A DNA stretch of 64,000 nucleotides from Bradyrhizobium sp. SZCCT0231 (GTDB taxonomy: Bacteria > Pseudomonadota > Alphaproteobacteria > Rhizobiales > Xanthobacteraceae). The notes under the pieces are model-generated. The model did not search any database. It was not told the DNA's origin and was given only the letters and a program-made list of their open reading frames with translations. A program made the translations under genes and the position numbers. Shown here one piece after another: positions 25,575-34,244 of this stretch. The stretch covers positions 124,001 through 188,000 of the forward strand of contig NZ_JAFCKP010000007.1 in NCBI RefSeq assembly GCF_018130245.1, read 5' to 3'. Each line of letters starts with the position of its first letter. Position 1 is the stretch's first letter.

Positions 25575-28475
25575 CTACCTCTTCTTCCACCCGCCCCTTC
25601 GTCCCGGCGCTCCCCCCGTCGACTTCGGCGCCGGGCCGAACTCCGGCCCTGATTGCCGCGAGTCCGTCGGCTGGATGATCCTGCTTGTGCTGCCGAAAGG
25701 TTTTGACGGCAGGCTCGGGTTGGCGCGGTAGGGCAGCGATTCCGGGCCGTGCATCTCGTCGAGATGCGGCTTGTGCACTTTCGAGCCGCTGCCGCCGCCG
25801 CTGGCTTTCAGCGCGGAGCTCACGGTTTTCTTCTTCATCGCGCTGACCGGCAAATTCGCGGCGTCGCCGTATTTCTTCGCGCCCGCATAGGCGCCGGCCT
25901 TGCCCGCCACCGCGCGCTGCTTCGCGGTGGGGTCGTCCACCACGGCGAGCTCCGTCGCCCGCAGGCGCTTGACTTCGTCGCGCAGGCGCGCGGCTTCCTC
26001 GAAGTTCAGATCGGCGGCGGCCTCGCGCATGCGCGTTTCGAGATCGGCGAGCACGGCTTCAAAGTTGTGGCCGATCGAGATGACGTCGTCGGTCATGTCG
26101 TGGCCGCCGACCTCGACCAGCACGTGGTCGCGCTCGTAGACGGAGTTGAGGATGTCGCCGATCTGCTTCTTCACGCTCTCGGGCGTGATGCCGTTGGCGG
26201 TGTTGTACTCGACCTGCTTCTCGCGGCGGCGGTTGGTCTCGGCGATGGCGCGCTCCATCGAGCCGGTCATCTGGTCGGCATAGAGGATCACCTTGCCGTC
26301 GACGTTGCGCGCGGCGCGGCCGATGGTCTGGATCAGCGAGGTCTCGCTGCGCAAAAAGCCTTCCTTGTCGGCATCCAAAATCGCGACCAGCGCGCATTCG
26401 GGGATGTCGAGGCCCTCGCGCAGCAGGTTGATGCCGACCAGCGCGTCGAACGCACCTAAGCGAAGATCGCGGATGATCTCGATGCGCTCGATGGTGTCGA
26501 TATCGGAGTGCATGTAGCGGACGCGGATGCCCTGTTCATGCAGATATTCGGTGAGGTCCTCCGCCATGCGTTTTGTGAGAACCGTGATCAGCGAGCGGTA
26601 GCCGGCTTGGGCTGTGGCGCGCACCTCGCCGACGAGATCGTCGACCTGGGTGCGGGCGGGACGAATGTCGACCGGCGGATCGATCAGTCCCGTGGGGCGA
26701 ATGACCTGCTCGACGAACACGCCGCCGCTCTCGTTCAGCTCCCAGCCGCTCGGCGTCGCCGACACCGCAACGGTCTGCGGCCGCATCATGTCCCATTCCT
26801 CGAACCGCAGCGGGCGGTTGTCCATGCAGGAGGGCAGGCGGAAGCCGTATTCGGCCAGCGTCGCCTTGCGGCGGAAGTCGCCGCGGAACATGGCGCCGAT
26901 CTGCGGGATGGTGACGTGGCTTTCGTCGGCGAAGATCAGCGCGTTATCGGGGACGTATTCGAACAGCGTCGGCGGCGGCTCGCCGGGGCGGCGTCCGGTG
27001 AGGTAGCGCGAATAGTTCTCGATGCCGGCGCAGCTTCCGGTCGCCTCCATCATCTCGAGGTCGAAGGTGGTGCGCTGCTCCAGCCGCTGCGCTTCCAAGA
27101 GGCGCCCCTGGTCGTGCAACTGGTCCAGCCGCTGCTTGAGCTCGAACTTGATCGACTTGATCGCCTGCACCAGCGTCGGGCGCGGCGTCACATAGTGCGA
27201 GTTGGCGTACATCTTGATGAATTCGAGCTCGTCCTGCTTGTGGCCGGTGAGCGGATCGAATTCCTCGATGGTCTCGATGGTGTCGCCGAACAGGTTCACG
27301 CGCCAGGCGCGGTCCTCATAGTGCGCCGGGAAAATGTCGATCACATCGCCGCGCACGCGAAAAGTGCCGCGGGTGAAATCGGCCTGGGTGCGCTTGTACT
27401 GCAGCGCGACGAGGTCGGCGATCAGCTGGCGCTGGTCGATGCGCTCGCCCTTCTTCAGCGCGAAGGTCATCGCGGTGTAGGTCTCGACCGAGCCGATACC
27501 GTAGATGCAGGACACCGAGGCGACGATGATGACGTCGTCGCGCTCGAGCAGCGCGCGCGTCGCCGAGTGACGCATGCGGTCGATCTGCTCGTTGATCGAG
27601 GAGTCCTTCTCGATATAGGTGTCGGTGCGCGGGACGTAGGCTTCCGGCTGGTAGTAGTCGTAATAGCTCACGAAATATTCGACCGCGTTGTCCGGAAAGA
27701 AGTTCTTGAACTCGCCATAGAGCTGGGCGGCCAGCGTCTTGTTCGGCGCCAGGATCAGGGCCGGGCGCTGCGTCGCCTCGATCACCTTGGCCATGGTGTA
27801 GGTCTTGCCGGAGCCGGTGACGCCGAGCAGCACCTGCGAGCGGTCGTTGCGCTCGATGCCTTCGACCAGCTCGGCGATCGCGGTCGGCTGGTCGCCGCGC
27901 GGCTCGTAGGACGACTTGATCTCGAAGCGCACGCCGCCTTCGGACTTTTCCGGGCGCGGCGGCCGGTGCGGCGTCCACACCTTCATCGAGCCGTCGCCCT
28001 TGCGGAACTCCGGCCGGCCCTCGCGGATCAGCGATTCCAGTGCGTCGGCGGTCGCCTTGACGCCCAGCGCCTCCATCTTGGAACGCGGCGGACGCGCCAG
28101 CGCCTCGGCATCGTCTTCCTCGGTCGGCAGTCCGAGTTGCCGCGCCAGTTCCGGATCGAGCGTCGGGATCGTGGCGGCGGTGCCATAATTGGCCTGCGGT
28201 GCCTCCTCCAGTCCTGCCGGGCGGTCGCCGGCGAAGTCCTTCGGCGTCGAAGCGCGCGCGCGGTGCGCGGCGGCCTCGCCTCCGGCGCGGCGGTCGCGCG
28301 AATTGTCCGGCGGCGGCTGCAGCCCGGTGCCCGAGCCCAGCCCGGCATCGCCGCGATTGATCGCGGGATTGAGCAATTCGGCCAGCGCCGGCCCGATCGG
28401 CTGCACGTCGGGCCGATGTGCTTTGGATTTGGGGGATTTGCCGGATTTTTCGGGAGATGCAGGTTTCTTCGCCAT
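25575..28475 (-). CDS. uvrB: excinuclease ABC subunit B, extended
   Basis: The damage-verifying helicase-like subunit of nucleotide excision repair. Core motifs: Walker A GVTGSGKT at residues 218-225, the beta-hairpin region [28 protein letters not shown] (motif II), helicase motifs V-VI ([12 protein letters not shown] and QTIGRAARN), and the C-terminal UvrC-binding UVR motif near [14 protein letters not shown]. At 966 residues it is about 290 longer than the E. coli protein. A basic and acidic disordered N-terminal extension of about 180 residues and a basic C-terminal tail of about 125 account for this. No SOS box was seen upstream. Confidence 0.95.
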   Translation of the reverse strand: MAKKPASPEKSGKSPKSKAHRPDVQPIGPALAELLNPAINRGDAGLGSGTGLQPPPDNSRDRRAGGEAAAHRARASTPKDFAGDRPAGLEEAPQANYGTAATIPTLDPELARQLGLPTEEDDAEALARPPRSKMEALGVKATADALESLIREGRPEFRKGDGSMKVWTPHRPPRPEKSEGGVRFEIKSSYEPRGDQPTAIAELVEGIERNDRSQVLLGVTGSGKTYTMAKVIEATQRPALILAPNKTLAAQLYGEFKNFFPDNAVEYFVSYYDYYQPEAYVPRTDTYIEKDSSINEQIDRMRHSATRALLERDDVIIVASVSCIYGIGSVETYTAMTFALKKGERIDQRQLIADLVALQYKRTQADFTRGTFRVRGDVIDIFPAHYEDRAWRVNLFGDTIETIEEFDPLTGHKQDELEFIKMYANSHYVTPRPTLVQAIKSIKFELKQRLDQLHDQGRLLEAQRLEQRTTFDLEMMEATGSCAGIENYSRYLTGRRPGEPPPTLFEYVPDNALIFADESHVTIPQIGAMFRGDFRRKATLAEYGFRLPSCMDNRPLRFEEWDMMRPQTVAVSATPSGWELNESGGVFVEQVIRPTGLIDPPVDIRPARTQVDDLVGEVRATAQAGYRSLITVLTKRMAEDLTEYLHEQGIRVRYMHSDIDTIERIEIIRDLRLGAFDALVGINLLREGLDIPECALVAILDADKEGFLRSETSLIQTIGRAARNVDGKVILYADQMTGSMERAIAETNRRREKQVEYNTANGITPESVKKQIGDILNSVYERDHVLVEVGGHDMTDDVISIGHNFEAVLADLETRMREAAADLNFEEAARLRDEVKRLRATELAVVDDPTAKQRAVAGKAGAYAGAKKYGDAANLPVSAMKKKTVSSALKASGGGSGSKVHKPHLDEMHGPESLPYRANPSLPSKPFGSTSRIIQPTDSRQSGPEFGPAPKSTGGAPGRRGGWKKR

Positions 28476-28568
28476 GAGGCGAATATGGGACGAGTCCGCC
28501 CCGCGATAAAGGGCGAATGCCCGTTGCCATGCAGGCTGCTGACAGCAGGTTGGCAGCAGGCCGGGACC

Positions 28569-28796
28569 TCACGCCACCGGCAACGGTCCGCCATCGTCCC
28601 CGGCCGTGACATGCGGCTCGAGGATATCGAGATGGATGCCGCCGCAATCGGTGCAGCGCATGGTCCAGTACTCGCATCCGGCGCGACCGCCGATCACGCG
28701 GAGCACCGCGAGATCGCCGTCGCATTCCGGGCAGTTGGACAGCACCGCGCGGGCGTAGATCCGCGGTCGCGCTGCGTTGATTTCGATGATGGACAT
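28569..28796 (-). CDS. small zinc-ribbon-like protein
   Basis: A 75-residue protein with paired cysteines CPECDGD (about 22-25) and MRCTDCGG (about 48-51) that could bind one zinc, separated by a 22-residue loop. The first half resembles a beta-ribbon; no DNA-binding helix is visible. The ATG at 28796 is preceded by gaaaggggaaaaccggtc, a strong ribosome site. It lies 93 bases upstream of uvrB on the same strand and 55 bases after another short hypothetical gene, so the three may share a transcript. Confidence 0.65.
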   Translation of the reverse strand: MSIIEINAARPRIYARAVLSNCPECDGDLAVLRVIGGRAGCEYWTMRCTDCGGIHLDILEPHVTAGDDGGPLPVA

Positions 28797-28851
28797 GACC
28801 GGTTTTCCCCTTTCGCCGCCCTGTCTCTGGTCCGCCCGCGGACCCGTTGGT

Positions 28852-29076
28852 CTATTCGTCGTCGCCGTCGGCGCGCCGGCGGAAGCGATCGATGTGGTGC
28901 TTGGCATCGGCAATCGCGGCATCGCGATCGGGCCAGGCGAAGCCGACTTCCATGGCAGGAAACAGCACGCCGTCGATGGCCACCGGGCTGAAATCGGCAC
29001 GGCGGATCCGCGCGTGCCACAGCCCCTTGCCAGCTTCGAAGGATTCGATGTCAAAGCCGTCGTAGAGGGTCGTCAT
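28852..29076 (-). CDS. small hypothetical protein
   Basis: A 74-residue soluble protein, acidic overall, beginning MTTLYDGFDIESFEAGKGLW and ending in a helix (DAAIADAKHHIDRFRRRAD). The middle contains VLFPAMEVGFAWPD. The pattern of a short beta part then one amphipathic helix is common among hypothetical proteins of rhizobia, but I cannot name it. The ATG at 29076 is chosen over a longer frame at 29151. Confidence 0.55.
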   Translation of the reverse strand: MTTLYDGFDIESFEAGKGLWHARIRRADFSPVAIDGVLFPAMEVGFAWPDRDAAIADAKHHIDRFRRRADGDDE

Positions 29077-29193
29077 GAATGTAGGTCCCACGTTTCTTTT
29101 CGGAGGGTCAGGGAACCACATTTGCGGATTTGTGGATGTGAAGCCGTTCACAAGCGACGCGGCTTTTCTGCCCCAGGGCTTATCGAAGAGGCT

Positions 29194-30108
29194 TCAGCTT
29201 CGCGCCGCGGCGCGGCCGATCCGCCGCGGGCGGGCCGCTGATTCCGACGCCGCCCGCATGATCCAGCGGCGGAACGCGGCAAAGTCGCGCTGCTCGGTCT
29301 GAAAGCTGCGATAGAGCAGGTACCAGCGCATGCCCTTGGGCACCGAGAGGTCGAATGGCGCCACCAGCCGGCCGGCAGCGAGATCGTCGTCGATATAGGG
29401 GCGGATGCCCATGGCGATGCCGAGCCCGTCGGCGGCGGCCTGCAGCGCCTGGCCGTAGAACTGGAACTCGGGCCCACGCGCGCTGATCCGCGCAGCGCCC
29501 GCGGCCTTCAGCCAGATCGGCCAGTCCTCGGGTGAGTGCGCGACGCGGATCAGGCTCGGTCCCTTCAGGTCGGCCGGACGCTTCAGGCCGCCCGCGAGGC
29601 GGGGCACGCAGACGGGGGTGAGGTCGCCGGCGAACAGCGGCTCGGCGACGAGGCCGGGCCACTCGCCGGTGCCGAGCTTGATGCCGCAGCTCCAGTCCTC
29701 GCCGAACGGCACCGCGGCGCCGCCGGTGGTGAAGCGCACCTCGATGTCGGGCTCCTCGCTGCGAAACTCCGACAGGCGCGGGATCAGCCAGCGCATCGCA
29801 AAGGTGTGGCCGACGCCGATGGTGAGCACGCGCACGCTGGCGGGCGCCGTCACCTGCGCGGTGAGGCTCGCCAGCGCATCGAAGATCGGGGTCAGCCCGC
29901 TTTGATAGGCGCGGCCGGCCTGCGTCAGCACGAGCCTGTTGGCCTTGCGCTCGAACAACGCGACGCCGAGCCGCTCTTCCAAGAGGTGCACCATGCGGCT
30001 GACGGCGGCGGCCGACACGCTCAGCTCCAGCCCGGCCGCAGCAAAGCTGCCGGTCCGCGCCGCCGCCTCGAACGCCTTGATGCCGTTGAGAAACAGCAGC
30101 CGCCGCAA
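29194..30108 (-). CDS. LysR-family regulator (GcvA-like)
   Basis: A transcription regulator of about 304 residues. The winged helix-turn-helix at the N-terminus reads LNGIKAFEAAARTGSFAAAG, LSVSAAAVSRMVHLLEERLG and ALFERKANRLVLTQAG, the GcvA-like subclass. The effector domain from about residue 90 follows the periplasmic-binding fold. Start: a TTG at 30108 preceded by gagggtcggg gives the usual length before the HTH; a GTG at 30180 would add 24 residues. It is divergent from the TauE/SafE transporter gene, the common arrangement of a LysR protein with its target. Confidence 0.88.
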   Translation of the reverse strand: MRRLLFLNGIKAFEAAARTGSFAAAGLELSVSAAAVSRMVHLLEERLGVALFERKANRLVLTQAGRAYQSGLTPIFDALASLTAQVTAPASVRVLTIGVGHTFAMRWLIPRLSEFRSEEPDIEVRFTTGGAAVPFGEDWSCGIKLGTGEWPGLVAEPLFAGDLTPVCVPRLAGGLKRPADLKGPSLIRVAHSPEDWPIWLKAAGAARISARGPEFQFYGQALQAAADGLGIAMGIRPYIDDDLAAGRLVAPFDLSVPKGMRWYLLYRSFQTEQRDFAAFRRWIMRAASESAARPRRIGRAAARS

Positions 30109-30234
30109 ATGCCCGACCCTCAGGAAAGCTGATGCCAGGGCAAGATAACTCAGTTTGCGCGAGAGGGGCAAGCGAGGCACAACTTGCAGCGTAGATTTTA
30201 CGCTGATTTGTCGGGAACGCCGCGGCTTCTTCGC

Positions 30235-30256
30235 CTCTCCCCGCAGGCGGGGCGAG
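30235..30256. repeat. short palindrome (ctccccgc type)
   Basis: ctctccccgc and gcggggcgag arms with a short ag centre, in the divergent lysR-tauE spacer. Same unit as at 5799-5820. Confidence 0.5.
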
Positions 30257-30303
30257 GGAGTGCGAGCAGTCTGCGTCCCTCACTTGCTACGGAGAACCTC
30301 CTC

Positions 30304-31083
30304 GTGACGCCCATCATGATCGCTGCCCTCGGATTGCTGATGGTGGCAACCGCGTTCCTGTCGGGGCTGTTCGGCATGGCGGGCGGGCTGATCCTGATCG
30401 GCGTGCTTCTGGCCTTGATGCCGCTGCCGACCGCGATGGTGCTGCATGCGATCACGCAGATGGCCTCGAACGGCTGGCGCGCGTTTCTGTGGCGGGCGCA
30501 TATCCGCTGGCGGCCGGTGGCGAACTATGTGGTCGGCGCTGCCGTCGCGCTCGCCGCGTGGTCGCTCACCCGCTACGTGCCGGACAAGCCGGTCGCGCTG
30601 CTGATGCTGGGCGCCACGCCGTTCATGGCGCGGCTGCTTCCCGCGAACATCAAGCCGGATCCCGACAGGCTCTGGCAGGGCACGGTCTACGGCACGATCT
30701 GCATGGGCTTGATGCTGATGACCGGCGTCTCCGGCCCGCTGCTCGACACCTTCTTCCTCGGCGGCGATTTCGGCCGGCGCGAGAAGGTCGCAACCAAGGC
30801 GATGTGCCAGCTCGTCAGCCATTTCACCAAGCTGGTCTATTTCGGCGGCATCATCGATCAGGCCGCGAGCCTCGATCCCGTGCTCGCCGGCGTCGCGATT
30901 GCAGCCTCGATGCTCGGCACCACGCTGGCGCGGCGCATCCTCGAAGCCATGACCGACCAGCAATTCATCGCCTGGTCGAACAAGCTGATCACCACCATTG
31001 CCTGCTACTACATCGCCTATGGCGGCTGGCTGCTGGTTCGCACCCCGGTGCTGGCCGCCTTCGACAGGGGAGGTTTGCAATGA
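30304..31083 (+). CDS. TauE/SafE-family membrane transporter
   Basis: A 259-residue integral membrane protein with about eight hydrophobic helices and the repeated TauE/SafE hallmark: FLSGLFGMAGGLILIGVLL near the N-terminus and MTGVSGPLLDTFFLGG in the second half. Members export sulfite, sulfoacetate or other organosulfur anions; the substrate is not visible here. The GTG at 30304 follows a ggag site; ATG at 30316 is the alternative. An upstream extension translates a repeat and is rejected. Its stop overlaps the next small gene by 4 bases (ATGA). Confidence 0.85.
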   Translation: MTPIMIAALGLLMVATAFLSGLFGMAGGLILIGVLLALMPLPTAMVLHAITQMASNGWRAFLWRAHIRWRPVANYVVGAAVALAAWSLTRYVPDKPVALLMLGATPFMARLLPANIKPDPDRLWQGTVYGTICMGLMLMTGVSGPLLDTFFLGGDFGRREKVATKAMCQLVSHFTKLVYFGGIIDQAASLDPVLAGVAIAASMLGTTLARRILEAMTDQQFIAWSNKLITTIACYYIAYGGWLLVRTPVLAAFDRGGLQ

Positions 31084-31310
31084 GCGAGACTGCCGATCCG
31101 CTGGTGCTGGACTTCGTCGAATGGGTCGCGCGCGAGCCGCGCGCCTATGCCGAGGTGATCGCGACCTGGAAGACCTCGTGCCCGCGCCTCACCATCTGGG
31201 AGGACGCTGCCGACCGCGGCTACGTCGCGCGCGAGACGCTGCCGGGCGTGGGGCTGGTCATCGCGGTGACGGAAGGCGGCGAGAGGTTGCTACGAACCAA
31301 CGGGCGGTAG
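31080..31310 (+). CDS. small hypothetical protein, coupled to the transporter
   Basis: A 76-residue soluble protein starting MSETADPLVLDFVEWVARE, then VIATWKTSCPRLTIWEDAADRGYV and a short beta part VGLVIAVTEGGERLL. The ATGA overlap with the TauE/SafE gene shows translational coupling. Similar short proteins occur beside transporters in rhizobia, but no function is known to me. Confidence 0.65.
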   Translation: MSETADPLVLDFVEWVAREPRAYAEVIATWKTSCPRLTIWEDAADRGYVARETLPGVGLVIAVTEGGERLLRTNGR

Positions 31311-31336
31311 TTTCTGCGCCTCTCCCCGCGTCCTCG

Positions 31337-31436
31337 CTGTCATCATCCGCGAAGGCGGATGATCCAGTAATCACCAGCGGTGGCGTGTTACACGACTGCC
31401 GCGGCGTACTGGATGCCCCTTCGCAGGGGCATGACG
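31337..31436. repeat. extragenic inverted repeat (catcatccgcgaagg type)
   Basis: ctgtcatcatccgcgaagg and gatgatccagta face gtactggatgcccc and gcaggggcatgacg. Related to 21451-21571. Confidence 0.65.
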
Positions 31437-31468
31437 ACGGATATTGGTGTGCGCACCTCTCTCCACAT

Positions 31469-31556
31469 CGTCATTGCGAGCGCCAGCGAAGCAATCCAGA
31501 ATGTCGCCGCGGAAGCAGTCTGGATTGCTTCGTCGCAAGGGCTCCTCGCAATGACG
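31469..31556. repeat. extragenic inverted repeat (cgtcattgcgagcg type)
   Basis: cgtcattgcgagcgccagcg then gaagcaatccaga pairs with tctggattgcttcgtcgc and ctcctcgcaatgacg. It forms a hairpin of about 88 bases ending just before the GST gene's ribosome site. Confidence 0.8.
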
Positions 31557-31578
31557 GAGCATGAGGAGGCCGCCAATC

Positions 31579-32274
31579 ATGTCGCTCAAACTCTACGAAC
31601 TCGTCGGCACCGATCCCGCGCGCCCGTTCAGCCCGTATTGCTGGCGTACGCGGATGGCGCTGGCGCATAAGGGACTATCGGCGGAATCGCTGCCCTGGCG
31701 CTTCACCGAGAAGAGCGTGATTGCGCCGCACGGCTCGGAGAGGGTCCCCGTGCTGCTGCATGACGACAAGCCCGTCGTCGATTCCTGGACCATCGCGAAC
31801 TATATCGAGGACAATTTTCCGGATCGCCCGTCGCTGTTCGGCGGCGAGGGCGGCCGCGCCATGGCGCGCATGATCAATGCGTGGGGCGACATCGCCATCG
31901 TCGGCGGTCTCTCTCCGCTTGTTATCGCCGATATTCCAAACAATCTCGGCGAGGTCGATGCCGCCTATTTCCGCAAGTCGCGCGAGGCGCGGTTCGGCAA
32001 GAGCCTGGAAGAGGTCCAGGCGAGCCGCGACAGCGGCATCGTCGCGTTCCGCAAATCGCTGGAGATCATGCGGCAGACGTTCAAGACGCAGCCTTTTCTC
32101 GGCGGGCAGGCACCGAACTACGCCGACTACATCGTATTCGGCGGTTTCCAGTGGGCGCGCGTGGTCAGCCCGTTCAAGCTGCTCGAAGCGGATGATCCGG
32201 TCTATGCCTGGCGCGAAAAGCTGCTGGATGCGTTCGACGGCGTGGCGCGGAAGTCGCCGGGATTTGCGGTGTAA
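31579..32274 (+). CDS. LigE-like glutathione S-transferase
   Basis: A 231-residue GST. The N-terminal thioredoxin-like domain reads FSPYCWRTRMALAHKGL, then ERVPVLLHDDKPVVDSWTIA and NYIEDNFPDRPSLFGG. This matches the order and spacing of the beta-etherase LigE from Sphingobium (SPYVWRTKYALKHKGF, RVPVI, DSWVIAEYLDEKYPDRP) better than the classical GST pattern. LigE cleaves the beta-aryl ether of lignin dimers with glutathione. The C-terminal helical domain starts about residue 95. Whether this enzyme has etherase activity cannot be told; fungal-type and fosfomycin-unrelated GSTs also share the motif. Confidence 0.85.
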   Translation: MSLKLYELVGTDPARPFSPYCWRTRMALAHKGLSAESLPWRFTEKSVIAPHGSERVPVLLHDDKPVVDSWTIANYIEDNFPDRPSLFGGEGGRAMARMINAWGDIAIVGGLSPLVIADIPNNLGEVDAAYFRKSREARFGKSLEEVQASRDSGIVAFRKSLEIMRQTFKTQPFLGGQAPNYADYIVFGGFQWARVVSPFKLLEADDPVYAWREKLLDAFDGVARKSPGFAV

Positions 32275-32286
32275 CGCACGTAGCTT

Positions 32287-32378
32287 CGTAGGGTGGGCAA
32301 AGGCGCAAAGCGCCGTGCCCACCATCTTTCACAAACGCAATGATAGTGGTGGGCACGCTTCGCTTTGCCCACCCTACG
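32287..32378. repeat. extragenic palindrome family A, copy 3
   Basis: Left end cgtagggtgggcaaaggcg then gccgtgcccaccat; right end gtggtgggcacgcttcgc then tttgcccaccctacg. Its right end overlaps the stop codon of the leftward CWC gene, which is read from the repeat. Confidence 0.85.
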
Positions 32379-32577
32379 ATACTGCCTCCGCCGCCGCTTT
32401 CCTTAAACACTCCCGGCACAGGCAATCCTCGCCCTCGAGCGGCATCGGCAGCCGTGCCGTCTCCTCCGCGCACCAGCAATTGCCCGAGAGGTCGCAGCCG
32501 AACTCGGTGCCGCAACGGGAACAAACGAGGCGGCGCGCAAGTGCCGGCGGTGACGGCATTTCTTTCGGATTTGTCAT
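32374..32577 (-). CDS. cysteine-rich CWC-family protein
   Basis: A 67-residue protein with eight ordered metal-ligand-like residues: CSRCGTEFGC, the NCWCAEE core that gives the family its CWC name, and DCLCRECLRK at the end. The CWC family is a small zinc-binding group of unknown role. The TAG stop at 32374-32376 comes from the end of a family A palindrome, so the C-terminal AAAEAVS may be acquired. The ATG is at 32577. Confidence 0.82.
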   Translation of the reverse strand: MTNPKEMPSPPALARRLVCSRCGTEFGCDLSGNCWCAEETARLPMPLEGEDCLCRECLRKAAAEAVS

Positions 32578-32691
32578 GATTTACGCCGAAGCTTCGCCGT
32601 CATTTTCATGTCGGGTTCATCTGTCGCTGCGCTATATTACGCGCCGCGCACGCATCAGGAAAGCGGTTGGCAATCCGCGAAGGACAGATCG

Positions 32692-34242
32692 ATGGCCCGC
32701 GATTCGCAAGCCGCCCTCGTCGCGCTCAACCGCTTCGGCTTCGGCGCCCGCGGCGGTGCATCGGGTGATCTCATCAACGCAAGCTCCGATCCGCGCGGCT
32801 TCGTGAAGGCCGAGCTCGCGCGTCCCAACGGCGTGCTGCTGGAAGCGCCCGGACTGCAATCGACGCCGCAACTCGGTCAGGCCGTGTTTGCCTATCAGGA
32901 CCAGGTCAAGCAGGCGCGCGAAGCCGCCAAGGCCGCGGCGCCCGCCGAAACGCCGGCACAAGCGCCTGGCGATCAGAAGCCGGGGCTGCGCCGCAATCTC
33001 TCGCTGAACGCTGCGGCGGAGATCTCCGGCCAGATGGCCGATGCCAGGCCGGCCGAGAACACCGCCAGGCCCGAGGCCATGCAGCCGAACGCCGCGCCGC
33101 CTGCCGCAAAGCCCGCGCCGCAGCCGCTCAATGTGATCCAGAAGACCTTTCGCGCCGAGGCGCTGGCGCGCCTGCAGCGCGCGACGCTCGTCGAGTGCGG
33201 CTTCACCGAGCGTCTCGTCGCGTTCTGGTCCAACCATTTCTGCATCTCCGCCAGCAAGGGCGAGCTGGCGCGGATCTGGGCCGGCGCGTTCGAGCGCGAG
33301 GCGATCAGGCCGCACGTGCTCGGGCGCTTCGCCGACATGCTGAGGGCGGTCGAGCAGCATCCGGCGATGCTGTTCTTCCTGGACAACCAGCAATCGCTCG
33401 GGCCGGATTCGCGCGCCGGGCAAAACCGCAAGCGCGGGCTGAACGAAAATCTCGCGCGCGAGATCATGGAGCTGCATACGCTCGGCGTCGGCGGCGGCTA
33501 TACGCAAGGCGACGTCACCTCGCTCGCGCGCATCATCACCGGCTGGACCTTTGCCGGAAGGCAGGGGCAGCTTGGCACGCCCGGCTCCTTCGTGTTCAAC
33601 ACCAATGCGCACCAGCCCGGGCCGCAAATGCTGCTCGGCAAGACCTATGAGCCGACCGGCCTTGCACAGGGCGAAGCTGCGCTCGCCGATCTCGCGCGGC
33701 ATCCGTCGACCGCGAATTTCATCGCCGCCAAATTCGTCCGTCACTTCGTCGCAGATGATCCGCCGCCGGCGCTCGTTGCGCGCCTGCGAGACGTCTTCGT
33801 CAAGACCGACGGCGATCTCAAGGCGCTGGCGACCGCGCTCGTCGATTCCGACGAGGCCTGGCGCGCGCCGCTCACCAAGATGCGCTCGCCGTACGATTTC
33901 CTGGTCGCAAGCGGCCGGCTGCTGGCGCGCGTGCCCGAGGACCCCGGACTGTACCTCAACAGTCTCAACCTGCTCGGCCAGCCATTGTGGTCTCCGGCCG
34001 GCCCCAACGGCTTCCCCGACACCAGCGCCGCCTGGGCTGCGCCCGAGGGCATGAAGCTCCGGCTCGACATCGCCGCGCAGTTGGGCGCGCGGCTCGGCAA
34101 CAACATCGATCCGCTCGATTTGCTCGAATTCGCCGCGGCCGACGCGGCCTCGATCGAAACGCGCAAAACCATCGAGCGCGCGGAGTCGCGCCAGCAGGCG
34201 CTGGCGCTGCTGTTGATGTCGCCGGAAATGCAGAGGAGATGA
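32692..34242 (+). CDS. DUF1800 protein
   Basis: A 516-residue DUF1800 protein, almost always paired with a DUF1501 gene as here. Family features: the N-terminal ALNRFGFGARGG, WSNHFCISASKGELARIW, the LNENLAREIMELHTLGVGGGYTQ block near residue 247, and VTSLARIITGWTF. A proline/alanine-rich insert (about 80-145) interrupts the N-terminal half. No signal peptide is visible in the chosen start (ATG at 32692, with gaaggaca upstream). The function is unknown; the pair is thought to act at the cell surface. It ends overlapping the start region of DUF1501. Confidence 0.9.
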   Translation: MARDSQAALVALNRFGFGARGGASGDLINASSDPRGFVKAELARPNGVLLEAPGLQSTPQLGQAVFAYQDQVKQAREAAKAAAPAETPAQAPGDQKPGLRRNLSLNAAAEISGQMADARPAENTARPEAMQPNAAPPAAKPAPQPLNVIQKTFRAEALARLQRATLVECGFTERLVAFWSNHFCISASKGELARIWAGAFEREAIRPHVLGRFADMLRAVEQHPAMLFFLDNQQSLGPDSRAGQNRKRGLNENLAREIMELHTLGVGGGYTQGDVTSLARIITGWTFAGRQGQLGTPGSFVFNTNAHQPGPQMLLGKTYEPTGLAQGEAALADLARHPSTANFIAAKFVRHFVADDPPPALVARLRDVFVKTDGDLKALATALVDSDEAWRAPLTKMRSPYDFLVASGRLLARVPEDPGLYLNSLNLLGQPLWSPAGPNGFPDTSAAWAAPEGMKLRLDIAAQLGARLGNNIDPLDLLEFAAADAASIETRKTIERAESRQQALALLLMSPEMQRR

Positions 34243-34244
34243 TG

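Noticed and set aside
28476-28568. SOS/LexA box upstream of uvrB
   Set aside because: The alphaproteobacterial GTTC or GAAC pair with a 7-base spacer was not seen in this stretch.
26508-28991. 827-codon plus-strand frame over uvrB
   Set aside because: Antisense shadow of uvrB with no recognisable domain; uvrB motifs are unambiguous on the other strand.
30184-30303. N-terminal extension of the TauE/SafE gene
   Set aside because: It reads through a short palindrome and is hydrophilic; the first transmembrane helix starts after the GTG at 30304.
31400-31590. Small frames within the inverted repeats near 31.4 kb
   Set aside because: Composed entirely of palindromic repeat DNA, with no ribosome sites.
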